Shown: positions 21,595 to 32,367 of the stretch, piece by piece
How positions within the stretch are numbered: the stretch's first letter is position 1
How the letters are laid out: every line of letters begins with the position of its first letter
Source of the DNA: Bradyrhizobium sp. WSM1743
Lineage (GTDB): Bacteria; Pseudomonadota; Alphaproteobacteria; Rhizobiales; Xanthobacteraceae
DNA length: 64,000 bases
Assembly: GCF_000473065.1 (NCBI RefSeq)
Contig: NZ_AXAZ01000034.1
Location: 1-64,000 of the forward strand
Reading direction: 5' to 3'
Program-made: the position numbers and the translations under genes
Notes under the pieces: generated by a model
What the model was told of the DNA's origin: nothing
Seen by the model: only the letters and a program-made list of their open reading frames with translations
Database searches by the model: none

Positions 21595-22767
21595 TTGAAC
21601 ATCCCGAGCATCGATTTCGATCTTGGCGAAGACATCAGTCTGCTGCGCGATACGCTTCGCTCATTCGTGGAGGCTGAGATCACCCCGCGCGCCGCCGAGA
21701 TCGAGAAAGCCAATTTATTCCCGGCGGACCTCTGGAAGCGCTTCGGCGACCTTGGCCTGCTTGGCATGACCGCGCCGGAGCAATATGGCGGGTCCAACAT
21801 GGGATATCTCGCCCATATCGTCGCCATGGAGGAAATCTCGCGCGGCTCGGCTGCGGTGGGGCTATCCTACGGCGCCCATTCCAATCTCTGCATCAACCAG
21901 ATCCGCCGCAACGGCAACGACGCCCAGCGGCAGCGCTATCTGCCAAAGCTGATCTCCGGCGAATATGTCGGCGCGCTCGCGATGTCCGAGCCCGGCGCCG
22001 GATCCGACGTGGTCTCGATGAAGCTGCGCGCCGACAAGCGGGGCGACCGCTACGTGCTCAACGGCTCCAAGATGTGGATCACCAATGGCGGCGACGCCGA
22101 CGTGCTCGTAGTCTACGCCAAGACCGATCCGGAGGCCGGCCCGCGCGGCATGACCGCGTTCCTTATCGAGAAGGGTTTCAAAGGTTTCACCCACGGCCAG
22201 CATCTCGACAAGCTCGGCATGCGCGGCTCCAACACCTATCCGCTGTTCTTCGACGAGTGCGAAGTCCCGGAGGAGAACGTGCTCGGCCAGGTGGGCGAGG
22301 GCGTCAAAGTGCTGATGTCCGGCCTCGACTACGAGCGTGCGGTGCTGTCGGGCGGCCCGCTCGGGATCATGGCGGCCTGCATGGACGCCGTCGTGCCCTA
22401 CATGCACGAGCGCAAGCAGTTCGGCCAGCCGATCGGCGATTTCCAGCTGATGCAGGGCAAGCTCGCCGACATGTATTCGACCTGGCAGGCCACGCGCGCC
22501 TATGTCTATGCGGTGGGGCGCGCCTGCGATCACGCTGACCATGCGCGCAGCTTGCGCAAGGACGCGGCGGCTGCGATCCTCTATTCCGCGGAGAAGGCGA
22601 CGTGGATGGCGGGCGAGGCGATCCAGGCGCTCGGCGGGGTCGGCTACACCAGCGAATTCCCCGTGGGACGGCTCTGGCGCGACGCCAAGCTGTACGAGAT
22701 CGGCGCCGGTACGTCCGAGGTGCGCCGCATGCTGATCGGCCGCGAGCTGATGGCCGAGACGGCTTAA
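21595..22767 (+). CDS. ivd: Isovaleryl-CoA dehydrogenase
   Basis: This 390-residue acyl-CoA dehydrogenase oxidises isovaleryl-CoA to 3-methylcrotonyl-CoA with FAD, passing electrons to ETF. FAD-binding signatures AMSEPGAGSDV and WITNGGDADVLVVYAKT are present. The catalytic base is placed as in isovaleryl-CoA dehydrogenases, in GLDYERAVLSGGPLGIM, rather than near the C-terminus as in other family members. The C-terminal QALGGVGYTSEFPVGRLWRDAKLYEIGAGTSEVRR is canonical. The TTG start follows GGAGGA. First gene of the leucine operon. Confidence 0.92.
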   Translation: MNIPSIDFDLGEDISLLRDTLRSFVEAEITPRAAEIEKANLFPADLWKRFGDLGLLGMTAPEQYGGSNMGYLAHIVAMEEISRGSAAVGLSYGAHSNLCINQIRRNGNDAQRQRYLPKLISGEYVGALAMSEPGAGSDVVSMKLRADKRGDRYVLNGSKMWITNGGDADVLVVYAKTDPEAGPRGMTAFLIEKGFKGFTHGQHLDKLGMRGSNTYPLFFDECEVPEENVLGQVGEGVKVLMSGLDYERAVLSGGPLGIMAACMDAVVPYMHERKQFGQPIGDFQLMQGKLADMYSTWQATRAYVYAVGRACDHADHARSLRKDAAAAILYSAEKATWMAGEAIQALGGVGYTSEFPVGRLWRDAKLYEIGAGTSEVRRMLIGRELMAETA

Positions 22768-22790
22768 ACGTTCACCTCATTGGAATCACC

Positions 22791-24395
22791 ATGCCGCTCC
22801 ATTCCAGCATCGATCCGTCTTCGTCAGATTTTGCGCGCAATTCCGAGGCCATGCGCGGCCTCGTCGCGGACTTGCGCGAAAAGCTCAGCCAGGTCGCCGG
22901 CGGCGGCGGCGAGGCCTCGCGCAACCGCCACACTGCGCGTGGCAAGATGCTGGCACGCCAGCGCGTCGACCTGCTGGTCGATCCCGGCACCTCGTTCCTG
23001 GAGCTGTCGCCGCTCGCGGCCTATGGCCTCTACGGCGGCGATGTGCATTCGGCGAGCGTCATCACGGGGGTGGGGCGCATCTCGGGACGCGAATGCGTGA
23101 TTGTCGCCAACGATGCCACCATCAAGGGCGGCACCTATTATCCGATGACCGTGAAGAAGCATCTGCGCGCGCAGGATATCGCGCGACAGAACAATCTTCC
23201 CTGCGTCTACATGGTCGATTCCGGCGGCGCCTTCCTGCCGCTGCAGGACGAGATCTTCCCGGACGAGCGGCATTTCGGCCGCATCTTCTACAACCAGGCG
23301 CAGATGTCCTCACAGGGCATTCCGCAGATTGCGATCGTGATGGGCTCCTGCACCGCAGGCGGCGCCTATGTTCCTGCGATGTCGGACGAGAGCATCATCG
23401 TGCGCAATCAAGGTACCATCTTCCTCGGCGGCCCGCCGCTGGTGAAGGCCGCGACCGGCGAGGTCGTGAGCGCGGAGGAGCTCGGCGGCGCCGATGTGCA
23501 TTCGCGGCAATCAGGCGTGACCGATCATTATGCCCAGAACGATGCGCATGCGATCGGCATCGCCCGGCGTATCGTCGGTACGCTGAAGCCTTCGGTTCGG
23601 CCGAACCTCAACATGCACCCGCCGCGCGATCCGCTGTTTGCCGCGGAGGAGATTTATGGCGTGGTGCCCGTGGACGGCCGCAAACCGTTCGACGTACGCG
23701 ACATCATCGCGCGCGTCGTCGACGGCTCCGAGTTCGACGAGTTCAAGAAGCTCTATGGCACGACACTGGTGTGCGGCTTCGCCCATATCTGGGGTTTTCC
23801 GGTCGGCATCATCGCCAACAACGGCATCCTGTTCAGCGAGAGCTCGCTGAAGGGTGCGCATTTCATCGAGCTGTGCTGCCAGCGCGGCATTCCCCTGGTG
23901 TTCCTGCAGAACATCACCGGCTTCATGGTTGGCAAGAAATACGAGGCTGGCGGCATCGCGCGCGATGGCGCCAAGCTGGTGACGGCGGTTGCGACCGCCT
24001 CGGTGCCGAAATTCACCGTCGTGATCGGCGGCTCCTACGGCGCCGGCAATTACGGCATGTGCGGCCGCGCCTACTCGCCACGCTTCCTCTGGATGTGGCC
24101 GAATGCCCGCATCTCGGTGATGGGTGGCGAGCAGGCCTCGATGGTGCTGAGCCAGGTCCGCCGCGATAATATCGAGGCCAAGGGCGATAGCTGGTCCAGG
24201 GAAGAGGAAGATAAATTCCGCGAGCCCATTCGCGCGCAATATGAGAGCCAGGGGCATCCCTATTACGCAACCGCGCGGCTGTGGGACGACGGCGTGATCG
24301 ACCCCGCCGACACCCGCCTTGTGCTCGGGCTCGGCCTCTCGGCGGCTTCGAATGCGCCGATCGAGCCGACGAAATTCGGCCTGTTCAGGATGTGA
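22791..24395 (+). CDS. mccB: Methylcrotonyl-CoA carboxylase, carboxyltransferase (beta) subunit
   Basis: This 534-residue protein is a carboxyltransferase of the acyl-CoA carboxylase type. N-terminal RHTARGKMLARQRVDLLVDPGTSFLELSPLAAYGLYG, the oxyanion-hole segments MGSCTAGGAYVPAMSDESIIV and IGGSYGAGNYGMCGRAYSPRFLW, and GFMVGKKYEAGGIARDGAKLV are characteristic of the methylcrotonyl-CoA branch. With the alpha subunit it makes 3-methylglutaconyl-CoA. It starts 23 bases after the dehydrogenase stop. Confidence 0.9.
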   Translation: MPLHSSIDPSSSDFARNSEAMRGLVADLREKLSQVAGGGGEASRNRHTARGKMLARQRVDLLVDPGTSFLELSPLAAYGLYGGDVHSASVITGVGRISGRECVIVANDATIKGGTYYPMTVKKHLRAQDIARQNNLPCVYMVDSGGAFLPLQDEIFPDERHFGRIFYNQAQMSSQGIPQIAIVMGSCTAGGAYVPAMSDESIIVRNQGTIFLGGPPLVKAATGEVVSAEELGGADVHSRQSGVTDHYAQNDAHAIGIARRIVGTLKPSVRPNLNMHPPRDPLFAAEEIYGVVPVDGRKPFDVRDIIARVVDGSEFDEFKKLYGTTLVCGFAHIWGFPVGIIANNGILFSESSLKGAHFIELCCQRGIPLVFLQNITGFMVGKKYEAGGIARDGAKLVTAVATASVPKFTVVIGGSYGAGNYGMCGRAYSPRFLWMWPNARISVMGGEQASMVLSQVRRDNIEAKGDSWSREEEDKFREPIRAQYESQGHPYYATARLWDDGVIDPADTRLVLGLGLSAASNAPIEPTKFGLFRM

Positions 24396-24399
24396 TGCG

Positions 24400-26403
<2,004 letters not shown>

Positions 26404-26404
26404 C

Positions 26405-27316
26405 ATGAGCGATCAGGTCCGCATCATCGAGATGGGGCCGCGCGACGGCCTCCAGAACGAGAAAACGACCGTCAGCGTCGAGGCGCGCATCGCCTTCATC
26501 GAGGCGCTGGTTGCGGCAGGGCTGCATACGGTCGAGGTCGGCGCCTTCGTCTCGCCCAAGGCAATCCCGCAGATGGCAAGCTCGGATGCCGTGCTGCGCG
26601 GCGTCAGCCACATCGAGGGCGCTGAATTCCACGTGCTGGTGCCGAACGAGAAGGGCTATGACGCCGCGCGCGCCGCCGGCGCCAAGGTGGTCTCCGTGTT
26701 CGCGGCAGCCTCGGAAGGCTTTTCGCGGGCCAACATCAACTGTTCGGTCGCCGAATCCATCGAGCGGTTCAAGCCCGTGCTGGCGCGCGCCAAGGCCGAC
26801 GGCGTCAAGGTGCGCGGCTATATCTCCTGCGTGCTGGGTTGCCCGTTCGACGGCGAGATCGAGCCGAAGGCGGTGGCCGATCTTGCCAATACGCTGTTCG
26901 AGCTCGGCTGCTACGAAATCTCGCTCGGCGATACCATCGGCGTGGGAACACCGACCAAGTCGAAGGAGATGCTGCGCGCGGTCAGCGCCAACATTCCTTC
27001 CGCCAAGCTCGCGATGCATTTCCACGACACCTACGGCCAGGCGCTCGCCAATCTCTATGTCGGCCTGGAGGAGGGCGTGCGCGTCATCGATGCCGCCGCC
27101 GGTGGTCTCGGCGGCTGCCCCTACGCGCCTGGCGCCACCGGCAATGTCGCGACCGAGGATGTCGTCTACATGCTCGAAGGCATGGGCGTCAGGACCGGCG
27201 TCGACATGGACAAGCTGCTGGCGGCCACGAACGCGATGAGCGGCGTGCTGGGCAAGCCGCCGGTGAGCCGCGTGGCGTCAGCGCTGAATGCGAAGAGGAA
27301 GCGCGCGGCGTCGTAA
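26405..27316 (+). CDS. Hydroxymethylglutaryl-CoA lyase
   Basis: This 303-residue TIM-barrel enzyme has the metal and substrate motif MGPRDGLQNEK, the metal His pair in MHFHDTYGQALAN, and the catalytic-cysteine loop GGLGGCPYAPGATGN. It cleaves HMG-CoA to acetoacetate and acetyl-CoA, the last step of leucine degradation. It starts one base after the carboxylase stop. The preceding hydratase step (methylglutaconyl-CoA hydratase) has no gene in this operon. Confidence 0.93.
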   Translation: MSDQVRIIEMGPRDGLQNEKTTVSVEARIAFIEALVAAGLHTVEVGAFVSPKAIPQMASSDAVLRGVSHIEGAEFHVLVPNEKGYDAARAAGAKVVSVFAAASEGFSRANINCSVAESIERFKPVLARAKADGVKVRGYISCVLGCPFDGEIEPKAVADLANTLFELGCYEISLGDTIGVGTPTKSKEMLRAVSANIPSAKLAMHFHDTYGQALANLYVGLEEGVRVIDAAAGGLGGCPYAPGATGNVATEDVVYMLEGMGVRTGVDMDKLLAATNAMSGVLGKPPVSRVASALNAKRKRAAS

Positions 27317-27318
27317 TT

Positions 27319-27407
27319 CTCCGTCATTGCGAGCGCAGCGAAGCAATCCAGGTCCCTCCGCGGAAAGACTCTGGATTGCTTTGTCGCAAGGGCTCCTCGC
27401 AATGACG
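27319..27407. repeat. Palindromic intergenic repeat
   Basis: CCGTCATTGCGAG at the left is inverted as CTCGCAATGACGG at the right. GAAGCAATCCAG and CTGGATTGCTTT pair inside. This is the widespread alphaproteobacterial CGTCATTGCGAG repeat. It lies between convergent genes and could act as a bidirectional transcript end. Confidence 0.8.
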
Positions 27408-27423
27408 GCGGAGAGAGCTTTGG

Positions 27424-28350
27424 TCAGGCCGCCTTCAGCCCGACATCCGGCAGCCGCGGCCGGTTCTTCAGCGCTTTCGCCATCATGGCCTCGACCTCGG
27501 CCTTCTCCTGCGGCAGCAGTGCGAGGCGCGGCGGGCGGGTCAACGCAGTGCCGCGGCCCATGATGTGCTCGCACAGCTTGATGCACTGGACGAGGTCCGG
27601 GCGGGCGTCGAGATGCAAGAGCGGCATGAACCATTCGTAGAGCGGCATGGCCTCGGCAAGGCGGCCGGCCTTGGCCAGGCGGAACAGCGTCTCGCCCTCG
27701 CGCGGGAAGGCGTTCGACATGCCGGAGACCCAGCCGACGGCGCCCATGGCGACGCTCTCGACGATGACGTCGTCGAGGCCGGCGAACAGAACGAAGCGGT
27801 CGCCGACCATGTTCCTAGTGTCGATGAAGCGCCGCGTGTCACCCGAGGAGTCCTTGAAGCAAACCACGGTCTCGACGTCCGCGAGTGAGGTGAGGATATC
27901 CGGCGTGACGTCGTTCTTGTAGATCGGCGGATTGTTGTAGAGCATCACCGGCAGGTCGGTGGCGCTGGCGACGGCGCGGAAATGCGCGGCAGTCTCGTGC
28001 GGCTTCGACGAATAGACCAGCGCCGGCATCACCATCACGCCGTCGATACCGACGCGCGCGGCTTCCTTCGCCGTCTCGACCGCAAACGCCGTGGTGAACT
28101 CAGCGATGCCGCACAGCACGGGCACGCGGCCGGCCGCGACCGACTTGGCGGCTTCCATGATCGCGACCTTCTCGTTGCGCTCGAGCGAGGTGTTCTCGCC
28201 GACCGAGCCGCAGACGATCAGGCCGGAGACGCCGTCGCGGATCAAGCCGTCCATGACCTTGGCGGTCGCATCGATGTTGAGCGACAGGTCGTCGTTGAAT
28301 TGCGTGGTAACGGCCGGAAAGACGCCTTCCCAGGAGATGCGTGGGCTCAT
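27424..28350 (-). CDS. Dihydrodipicolinate synthase family aldolase
   Basis: This 308-residue TIM-barrel protein has the DapA-family motifs: GSVGENTSLERNEK near residue 48 (substrate loop), the YNNPPIYKND Tyr motif and the Schiff-base lysine in CFKDSSGD. It is unlikely to be the lysine-pathway DapA, since it is the last gene of a TRAP transporter operon. Family members in such settings are aldolases or dehydratases for sugar acids or keto acids. The substrate cannot be named. GntR control is likely through the site at 31365-31385. Confidence 0.82.
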   Translation of the reverse strand: MSPRISWEGVFPAVTTQFNDDLSLNIDATAKVMDGLIRDGVSGLIVCGSVGENTSLERNEKVAIMEAAKSVAAGRVPVLCGIAEFTTAFAVETAKEAARVGIDGVMVMPALVYSSKPHETAAHFRAVASATDLPVMLYNNPPIYKNDVTPDILTSLADVETVVCFKDSSGDTRRFIDTRNMVGDRFVLFAGLDDVIVESVAMGAVGWVSGMSNAFPREGETLFRLAKAGRLAEAMPLYEWFMPLLHLDARPDLVQCIKLCEHIMGRGTALTRPPRLALLPQEKAEVEAMMAKALKNRPRLPDVGLKAA

Positions 28351-28425
28351 TGTTTGGCTCCGATTGAAATTGTGCCGGCGGATCGTTCGATCCGCCGGGC
28401 ATTGACGCGAAGGTGGCGGACGAGG

Positions 28426-29409
28426 TCAGAGCGTCGCGCCGACCTTGCGCAGCTCGGCGAGGACGGGGGCTTTCGGCAGCCAGATCTTGTCGAACTCGGC
28501 AATGACGGCCTCGGTGTCCTTGGCGTCGACCTGGCGGATCGGGATCGGCGCCTTCTTGAAGTTCTCGATCAGCGTGGGCTCGTTGCCGGCGAGCTCGTCG
28601 ATCTGCGCGTCCAGCGTCGACTTGATCGTCTTGGTGATCAGTTCGCGGTCGGCTGCGGGGAGCGATTGCCAGACCCGGCCGGAGACGACGGCGGCCATCG
28701 GCATGAAGACGGCGTTCATCTGCAGGATCACTTTCGAGACCTTGTCGAAGCGCTGATTCCAGGAGAATTCGAGATCGGCCTCGAGGCCGTCGACCTGGCC
28801 ATTGGCCATGGCGTCGAACACTTGGGGCGTCGGGATCGGCGTCGGCGCAGCACCCAGCGAGGAATAGAAGTCACGATAGACCGGCGTCGGGTTGATGCGC
28901 AGCTTCATGCCCTTGATGTCGGCGAGCGAATTCAGGTCCTTGGACGAGAACACCGCGCGCATGCCGGTGATGCCCCAGCCGAGCCCGATGGTGCCGGTCT
29001 CCTGCGGAAGAACCTCGAACAGCTTCACCGCCGCCGGATGCCGCACGAATTTCGCGACCGCCGGCGTCGAGCGGACGATGTAGGGTGCGTTGATCGCGGC
29101 GATGTGCGGCACGCGCGAGCCGAGCTCGGCGGCCTGGATGAAGCCCATGTCGAGCGCCCCGGACTGCAATTGCTGCATCATCGCGGTCTCGTTGCCGAGC
29201 TGGCCGGAGTGGAACACGGTCAATGTCAGGCGGCCGTTGGTGGCGGCCTTGAGATCGTCGCCGAATTTGAGCGCGGCCTTGTTCCAGGAATGGCCGTTCG
29301 GCGTGATCAGGCCGAGGCGGAATTCCTTGGCCTGGGCGAGCGCCAGCGATGGCGCGAACACCGAAGCGGCGGCACTGGCGGCGAGAAAGCGGCGGCGTGA
29401 TAGCGGCAT
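28426..29409 (-). CDS. TRAP transporter solute-binding protein (DctP family)
   Basis: This 327-residue periplasmic protein starts MPLSRRRFLAASAAASVFAPSLALAQA, a Tat-type signal with SRRRFL. The mature part has the DctP layout: GHSWNKAALKFGDDLKAATNGRLTLTVFHSGQLGNE, MQQLQSGALDMGF, and MKLRINPTPVYRDFYSSLGAAPTPIPTPQVFDAMANGQVDGLE, containing the conserved carboxylate-binding Arg. It captures an organic acid for the permeases encoded just upstream. Confidence 0.88.
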   Translation of the reverse strand: MPLSRRRFLAASAAASVFAPSLALAQAKEFRLGLITPNGHSWNKAALKFGDDLKAATNGRLTLTVFHSGQLGNETAMMQQLQSGALDMGFIQAAELGSRVPHIAAINAPYIVRSTPAVAKFVRHPAAVKLFEVLPQETGTIGLGWGITGMRAVFSSKDLNSLADIKGMKLRINPTPVYRDFYSSLGAAPTPIPTPQVFDAMANGQVDGLEADLEFSWNQRFDKVSKVILQMNAVFMPMAAVVSGRVWQSLPAADRELITKTIKSTLDAQIDELAGNEPTLIENFKKAPIPIRQVDAKDTEAVIAEFDKIWLPKAPVLAELRKVGATL

Positions 29410-29433
29410 GGTCGGGCTTCCTTTTGAACGAGC

Positions 29434-30699
29434 CTATTTGACGAGGATCAGCGAGAGCGAGGGATAGAGCGAGAGCAGCACCAGGAGGACGCAGGAGATG
29501 ACGAAGAGGGGCAGCGTCACCATGAACATCTTGCCGGGCTTGGCGCCGGTGACGGCGGCGGCCACGAAGAAGCAGAGCCCGACCGGCGGCGACAGCAGGC
29601 CGAGCACGAGGTTGATCACCACGACGACGCCGAACTGCCGGGGGTCGATGTGATAAATGTCGGTTGCGACCGGCAGCAGGATCGGCACGGTCATGATCAG
29701 GCCGGGAATGCCGTCGATGACAGTGCCGATCACCAGCAGGATGACGTTGCAGATCAGCATGAAGCTGACCGGGTCCTTGGCGGCCGTCTGGATCCAGGCG
29801 GCGGTCTCCTGCGGCACCTTTCCAAAGATCAGGACCCAGGAGAACACGGCCGCCGCCGCCACCAGGAACAGCACGATCGCGGAATAGATGGCGCTGCGCA
29901 GCATCATCTGCGGCAGCTGGGAGAACTTGAACTCCTTGGTCCAGTATTTTCCAACTAGCGCTGCGGCGACCGCGCCGACAGCTGCGGATTCCGTGGCGTT
30001 GGCGAGGCCGCCGAGAATGGTGCCGACGATAACGATCGGGATCAGCAGCGTCGGCGAGGTCCGCAGGATCGTCATGACGCGCTGACGCGGCGTCTGGTAG
30101 TCCGCGCGGGGATAATTGTAGATGTATCCCATCAGCGCGATGACGAGGCAGAACATCACCGTGAGGATGACGCCCGGCACGATGCCGGCGATCAACATGT
30201 CGCTGACCGAGACCTGCGCCAGCACGCTGTAGACCACGAACATCACCGAAGGCGGGATGATCGGGCCGAGCATGCCGCCATAGGCGGTCAGGCCCGCCGC
30301 GAAGGTCTTGTCGTAGCCCTTCTTCTCCATCTCCGGCACCATGATCTGGGCCATGATCGCGACCTGCGCGGTCGCCGAGCCCAGGATGGAGGAGATGAAC
30401 ATGTTGGCGAGGATGTTGACGTAGGCGAGCCCGCCCTTGAGCGAGCCGACGAAGGCCATCGCCATGTCGACGATGCGCCTTGTGATGCCGCCGCCATTCA
30501 TGATCTCGCCGATCAGGATGAAGAGCGGGATGGCAATCAGGCCGTAGCTGTCGACGCCGCCGAACAGCTGCAGCGGATAGGACTGGAACAGCACGGGATT
30601 GCCGGATGCAGCGATGTAGACGAGGCCGGCGAGGCACAGGCAAAGGCCGATCGGCACGCCGACCAGCATGAACGCCATGAAAGCCGCTGACGTGATCAT
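29434..30699 (-). CDS. TRAP transporter large permease (DctM family)
   Basis: This 421-residue protein has about 12 hydrophobic segments with DctM signatures: PLFILIGEIMNGGGIT, ILGSATAQVAIMAQIMVPEMEKKGYDKTFAAGLTAYGGMLGPIIPPSVMFV and LLSPPVGLCFFVAAAVTG. It drives Na+-coupled uptake. The ATG at 30699 overlaps the stop of the small permease gene (ATGA), as is usual for Q-M pairs. Confidence 0.9.
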   Translation of the reverse strand: MITSAAFMAFMLVGVPIGLCLCLAGLVYIAASGNPVLFQSYPLQLFGGVDSYGLIAIPLFILIGEIMNGGGITRRIVDMAMAFVGSLKGGLAYVNILANMFISSILGSATAQVAIMAQIMVPEMEKKGYDKTFAAGLTAYGGMLGPIIPPSVMFVVYSVLAQVSVSDMLIAGIVPGVILTVMFCLVIALMGYIYNYPRADYQTPRQRVMTILRTSPTLLIPIVIVGTILGGLANATESAAVGAVAAALVGKYWTKEFKFSQLPQMMLRSAIYSAIVLFLVAAAAVFSWVLIFGKVPQETAAWIQTAAKDPVSFMLICNVILLVIGTVIDGIPGLIMTVPILLPVATDIYHIDPRQFGVVVVINLVLGLLSPPVGLCFFVAAAVTGAKPGKMFMVTLPLFVISCVLLVLLSLYPSLSLILVK

Positions 30700-31322
30700 C
30701 AGTTGACCCCGTCGAGCTCGGAGAGCTGAAAGCCTTTGGGTGGGGTGCGTGGGACCAGCTCGAGATCTTCCAAGAGATTGGCGAGGCCGTGAATGGTCAT
30801 CGACACCGCGAAGATCGGCAGCGTCAGATAGAGCACCCAGGTCGGCCAGTTCAGCGTCTGGGTGTGCTCGGTGTAGAGGAAGTTGAAGGTCTCGGCCGCG
30901 AGCTTGCGCCCGTCGAAGCCGGCGCGGGTAAGCCCGACCGGGTCCATCCAGAGCACGCAGGTGACGATCAGGGCGACGCCGAACACGACGACGAGGCCGG
31001 TCGAGATCACCTTGGCGACCTTCTGGTGCTGCGGCGAAAGCCGCTCCGTCAGCATGGTGACCGCGAAGTCGAGCCGCAGCCGCGTCATGGCGGAGGCGCC
31101 GATGAAGGTCAGCCAGACCACGCAATAAACAGCGGATTCGTCGATCCAGTAGATGGGGAAATGCGAGTAGCGGGTGACGACGTTCACCAGGATCAGGCCG
31201 GTGAGCAGGTACATCAGGCCCATCAGTGCCAGACGCTCGAAGGCGAGCAGGGCGCTCGACATCCGGACGATCGTCCGTCGGAGGCTGAGCGCGCGCGTGG
31301 CCGGCATGGTCTGCTCGATCAT
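30699..31322 (-). CDS. TRAP transporter small permease (DctQ family)
   Basis: This 207-residue membrane protein has four hydrophobic segments, with the DctQ pattern YWIDESAVYCVVWLTFIGASAMTRLRLDFAVTML in the middle. The ATG at 31322 starts MIEQTMPATRAL. It is the first gene of the minus-strand operon dctQ-dctM-dctP-aldolase and lies about 40 bases from a perfect palindrome that is the probable GntR operator. Confidence 0.85.
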   Translation of the reverse strand: MIEQTMPATRALSLRRTIVRMSSALLAFERLALMGLMYLLTGLILVNVVTRYSHFPIYWIDESAVYCVVWLTFIGASAMTRLRLDFAVTMLTERLSPQHQKVAKVISTGLVVVFGVALIVTCVLWMDPVGLTRAGFDGRKLAAETFNFLYTEHTQTLNWPTWVLYLTLPIFAVSMTIHGLANLLEDLELVPRTPPKGFQLSELDGVN

Positions 31323-31364
31323 GAAAGAGGCCCCAGCCCCCGAAAGATTTGTCGTGCGATTGCC

Positions 31365-31385
31365 AAATGTATAATTTATACATTT
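31365..31385. promoter_or_regulatory. Perfect palindrome, likely GntR operator
   Basis: Arms AAATGTATAA and TTATACATTT flank a single T, giving a perfect 21-bp palindrome. It lies between the divergent TRAP operon (start 31322) and the GntR gene (start 31542). ATGTATA-type half-sites are usual for FadR-subfamily GntR proteins. Confidence 0.75.
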
Positions 31386-31541
31386 TGGAGTCAAACGAAG
31401 TTTGCGGTCATTTCGGCGGCAGGGCGCGCTTATGCTGGGCAGTTTTGCCTTTGCAGAGTGCTTGGCTTTTGCCGGATACCTCAACATGCAAGACAGGGAC
31501 CGCGTCGGCCGAACGAGTCGGGAAGGACAGCAGACCATCAG

Positions 31542-32225
31542 ATGAGACAGCCTCTGAAGCATCGCACCTTGTCGGCTGCGATCGTCGACCAGCTCCGGCA
31601 GGCGATCCTCGACGGCACCTATCCGGCCGGATCGCAACTGCGCCAGGACGCGCTTGGCGAGGCCTATGGCGTCAGCCGCATTCCTGTCCGCGAGGCGCTA
31701 TTCCAGCTCGAGGCGGAAGGCCTGGTGCGGATCGTTCCGCAGAAGGGCGCCATCGTTTCGGAGCTGTCGCTGGATGAGATCAACGACGTCTTCGACCTGC
31801 GCCGCATCCTGGAACCGCGATTGCTCGCACAGTCGGCGCCGCGTTTCACCGCGGAGGATTACGAAGGCCTCGACGACATCCACAAGAGTTTTGAGAAGGC
31901 GATCAAGGCGAGGAACGTGAGTGAGTGGGGCCAGCTCAACGCCGACTTCCACATGGCGCTCTACGTGCACGCGCCGCAGCCGCGCACACGTGCGATCGTG
32001 CTGTCGCTGCTCCAGACCAGCGACCGCTACACGCGCCTGCAGCTCTCCAACACCAAGGCCATGGGCATTGCCGAGAAGGAGCACGCCCAGCTGATCGCGC
32101 TGTGTCGCGCGGAGAAGGTCGAGGAGGCCTGCCGGTTCCTGGAGCGACACATCGAAGCCGTGCGCAAGGATCTGCTGCAGGTCGTGGCGAGCGCGCCAAA
32201 ATCGCGGCGGAAGGAGAATTCTTAG
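31542..32225 (+). CDS. GntR-family (FCD domain) transcriptional regulator
   Basis: This 227-residue protein has an N-terminal winged helix (LSAAIVDQLRQAILDGTYPAGSQLRQDALGEAYGVSRIPVREALFQLEAEGLVRIVPQKGAIV). A C-terminal all-helical FCD ligand domain follows, with metal-binding candidates in NADFHMALY, EKEHAQLI and ERHIEAV. It probably represses the divergent TRAP operon through 31365-31385 until a catabolic acid binds. The upstream open extension lacks family character. Confidence 0.9.
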   Translation: MRQPLKHRTLSAAIVDQLRQAILDGTYPAGSQLRQDALGEAYGVSRIPVREALFQLEAEGLVRIVPQKGAIVSELSLDEINDVFDLRRILEPRLLAQSAPRFTAEDYEGLDDIHKSFEKAIKARNVSEWGQLNADFHMALYVHAPQPRTRAIVLSLLQTSDRYTRLQLSNTKAMGIAEKEHAQLIALCRAEKVEEACRFLERHIEAVRKDLLQVVASAPKSRRKENS

Positions 32226-32360
32226 GGTGGATTAGCCTTACAGATGTGCGCAGCGCATCTGCTCGGCGTAACCCACCATGCTTCAGCGCACGCGGGACGA
32301 AGTTGGTGGGTTACGCCGCGCGGATTGCGCATTGCGCATCCGCGCAGCTAACCCACCCTA
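32223..32360. repeat. Nested palindromic intergenic repeat
   Basis: Outer arms TAGGGTGGaTTAGC and GCTAACCCACCCTA, and inner arms GGCGTAACCCACC and GGTGGGTTACGCC, are inverted. It begins in the stop codon of the GntR gene and ends next to the convergent permease gene, so it may serve as a two-way transcript end. Confidence 0.8.
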
Positions 32361-32367
32361 CGCAGCG

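Noticed and set aside
27982..29400. 472-codon plus-strand frame over the aldolase and DctP genes
   Set aside because: It is an Arg/Gly/Asp-rich shadow without any motif, opposite two recognised genes.
28871..30643. 590-codon minus-strand frame overlapping DctP and DctM in another phase
   Set aside because: It lacks hydrophobic segments or motifs, while the DctP and DctM frames over the same bases have full family signatures.
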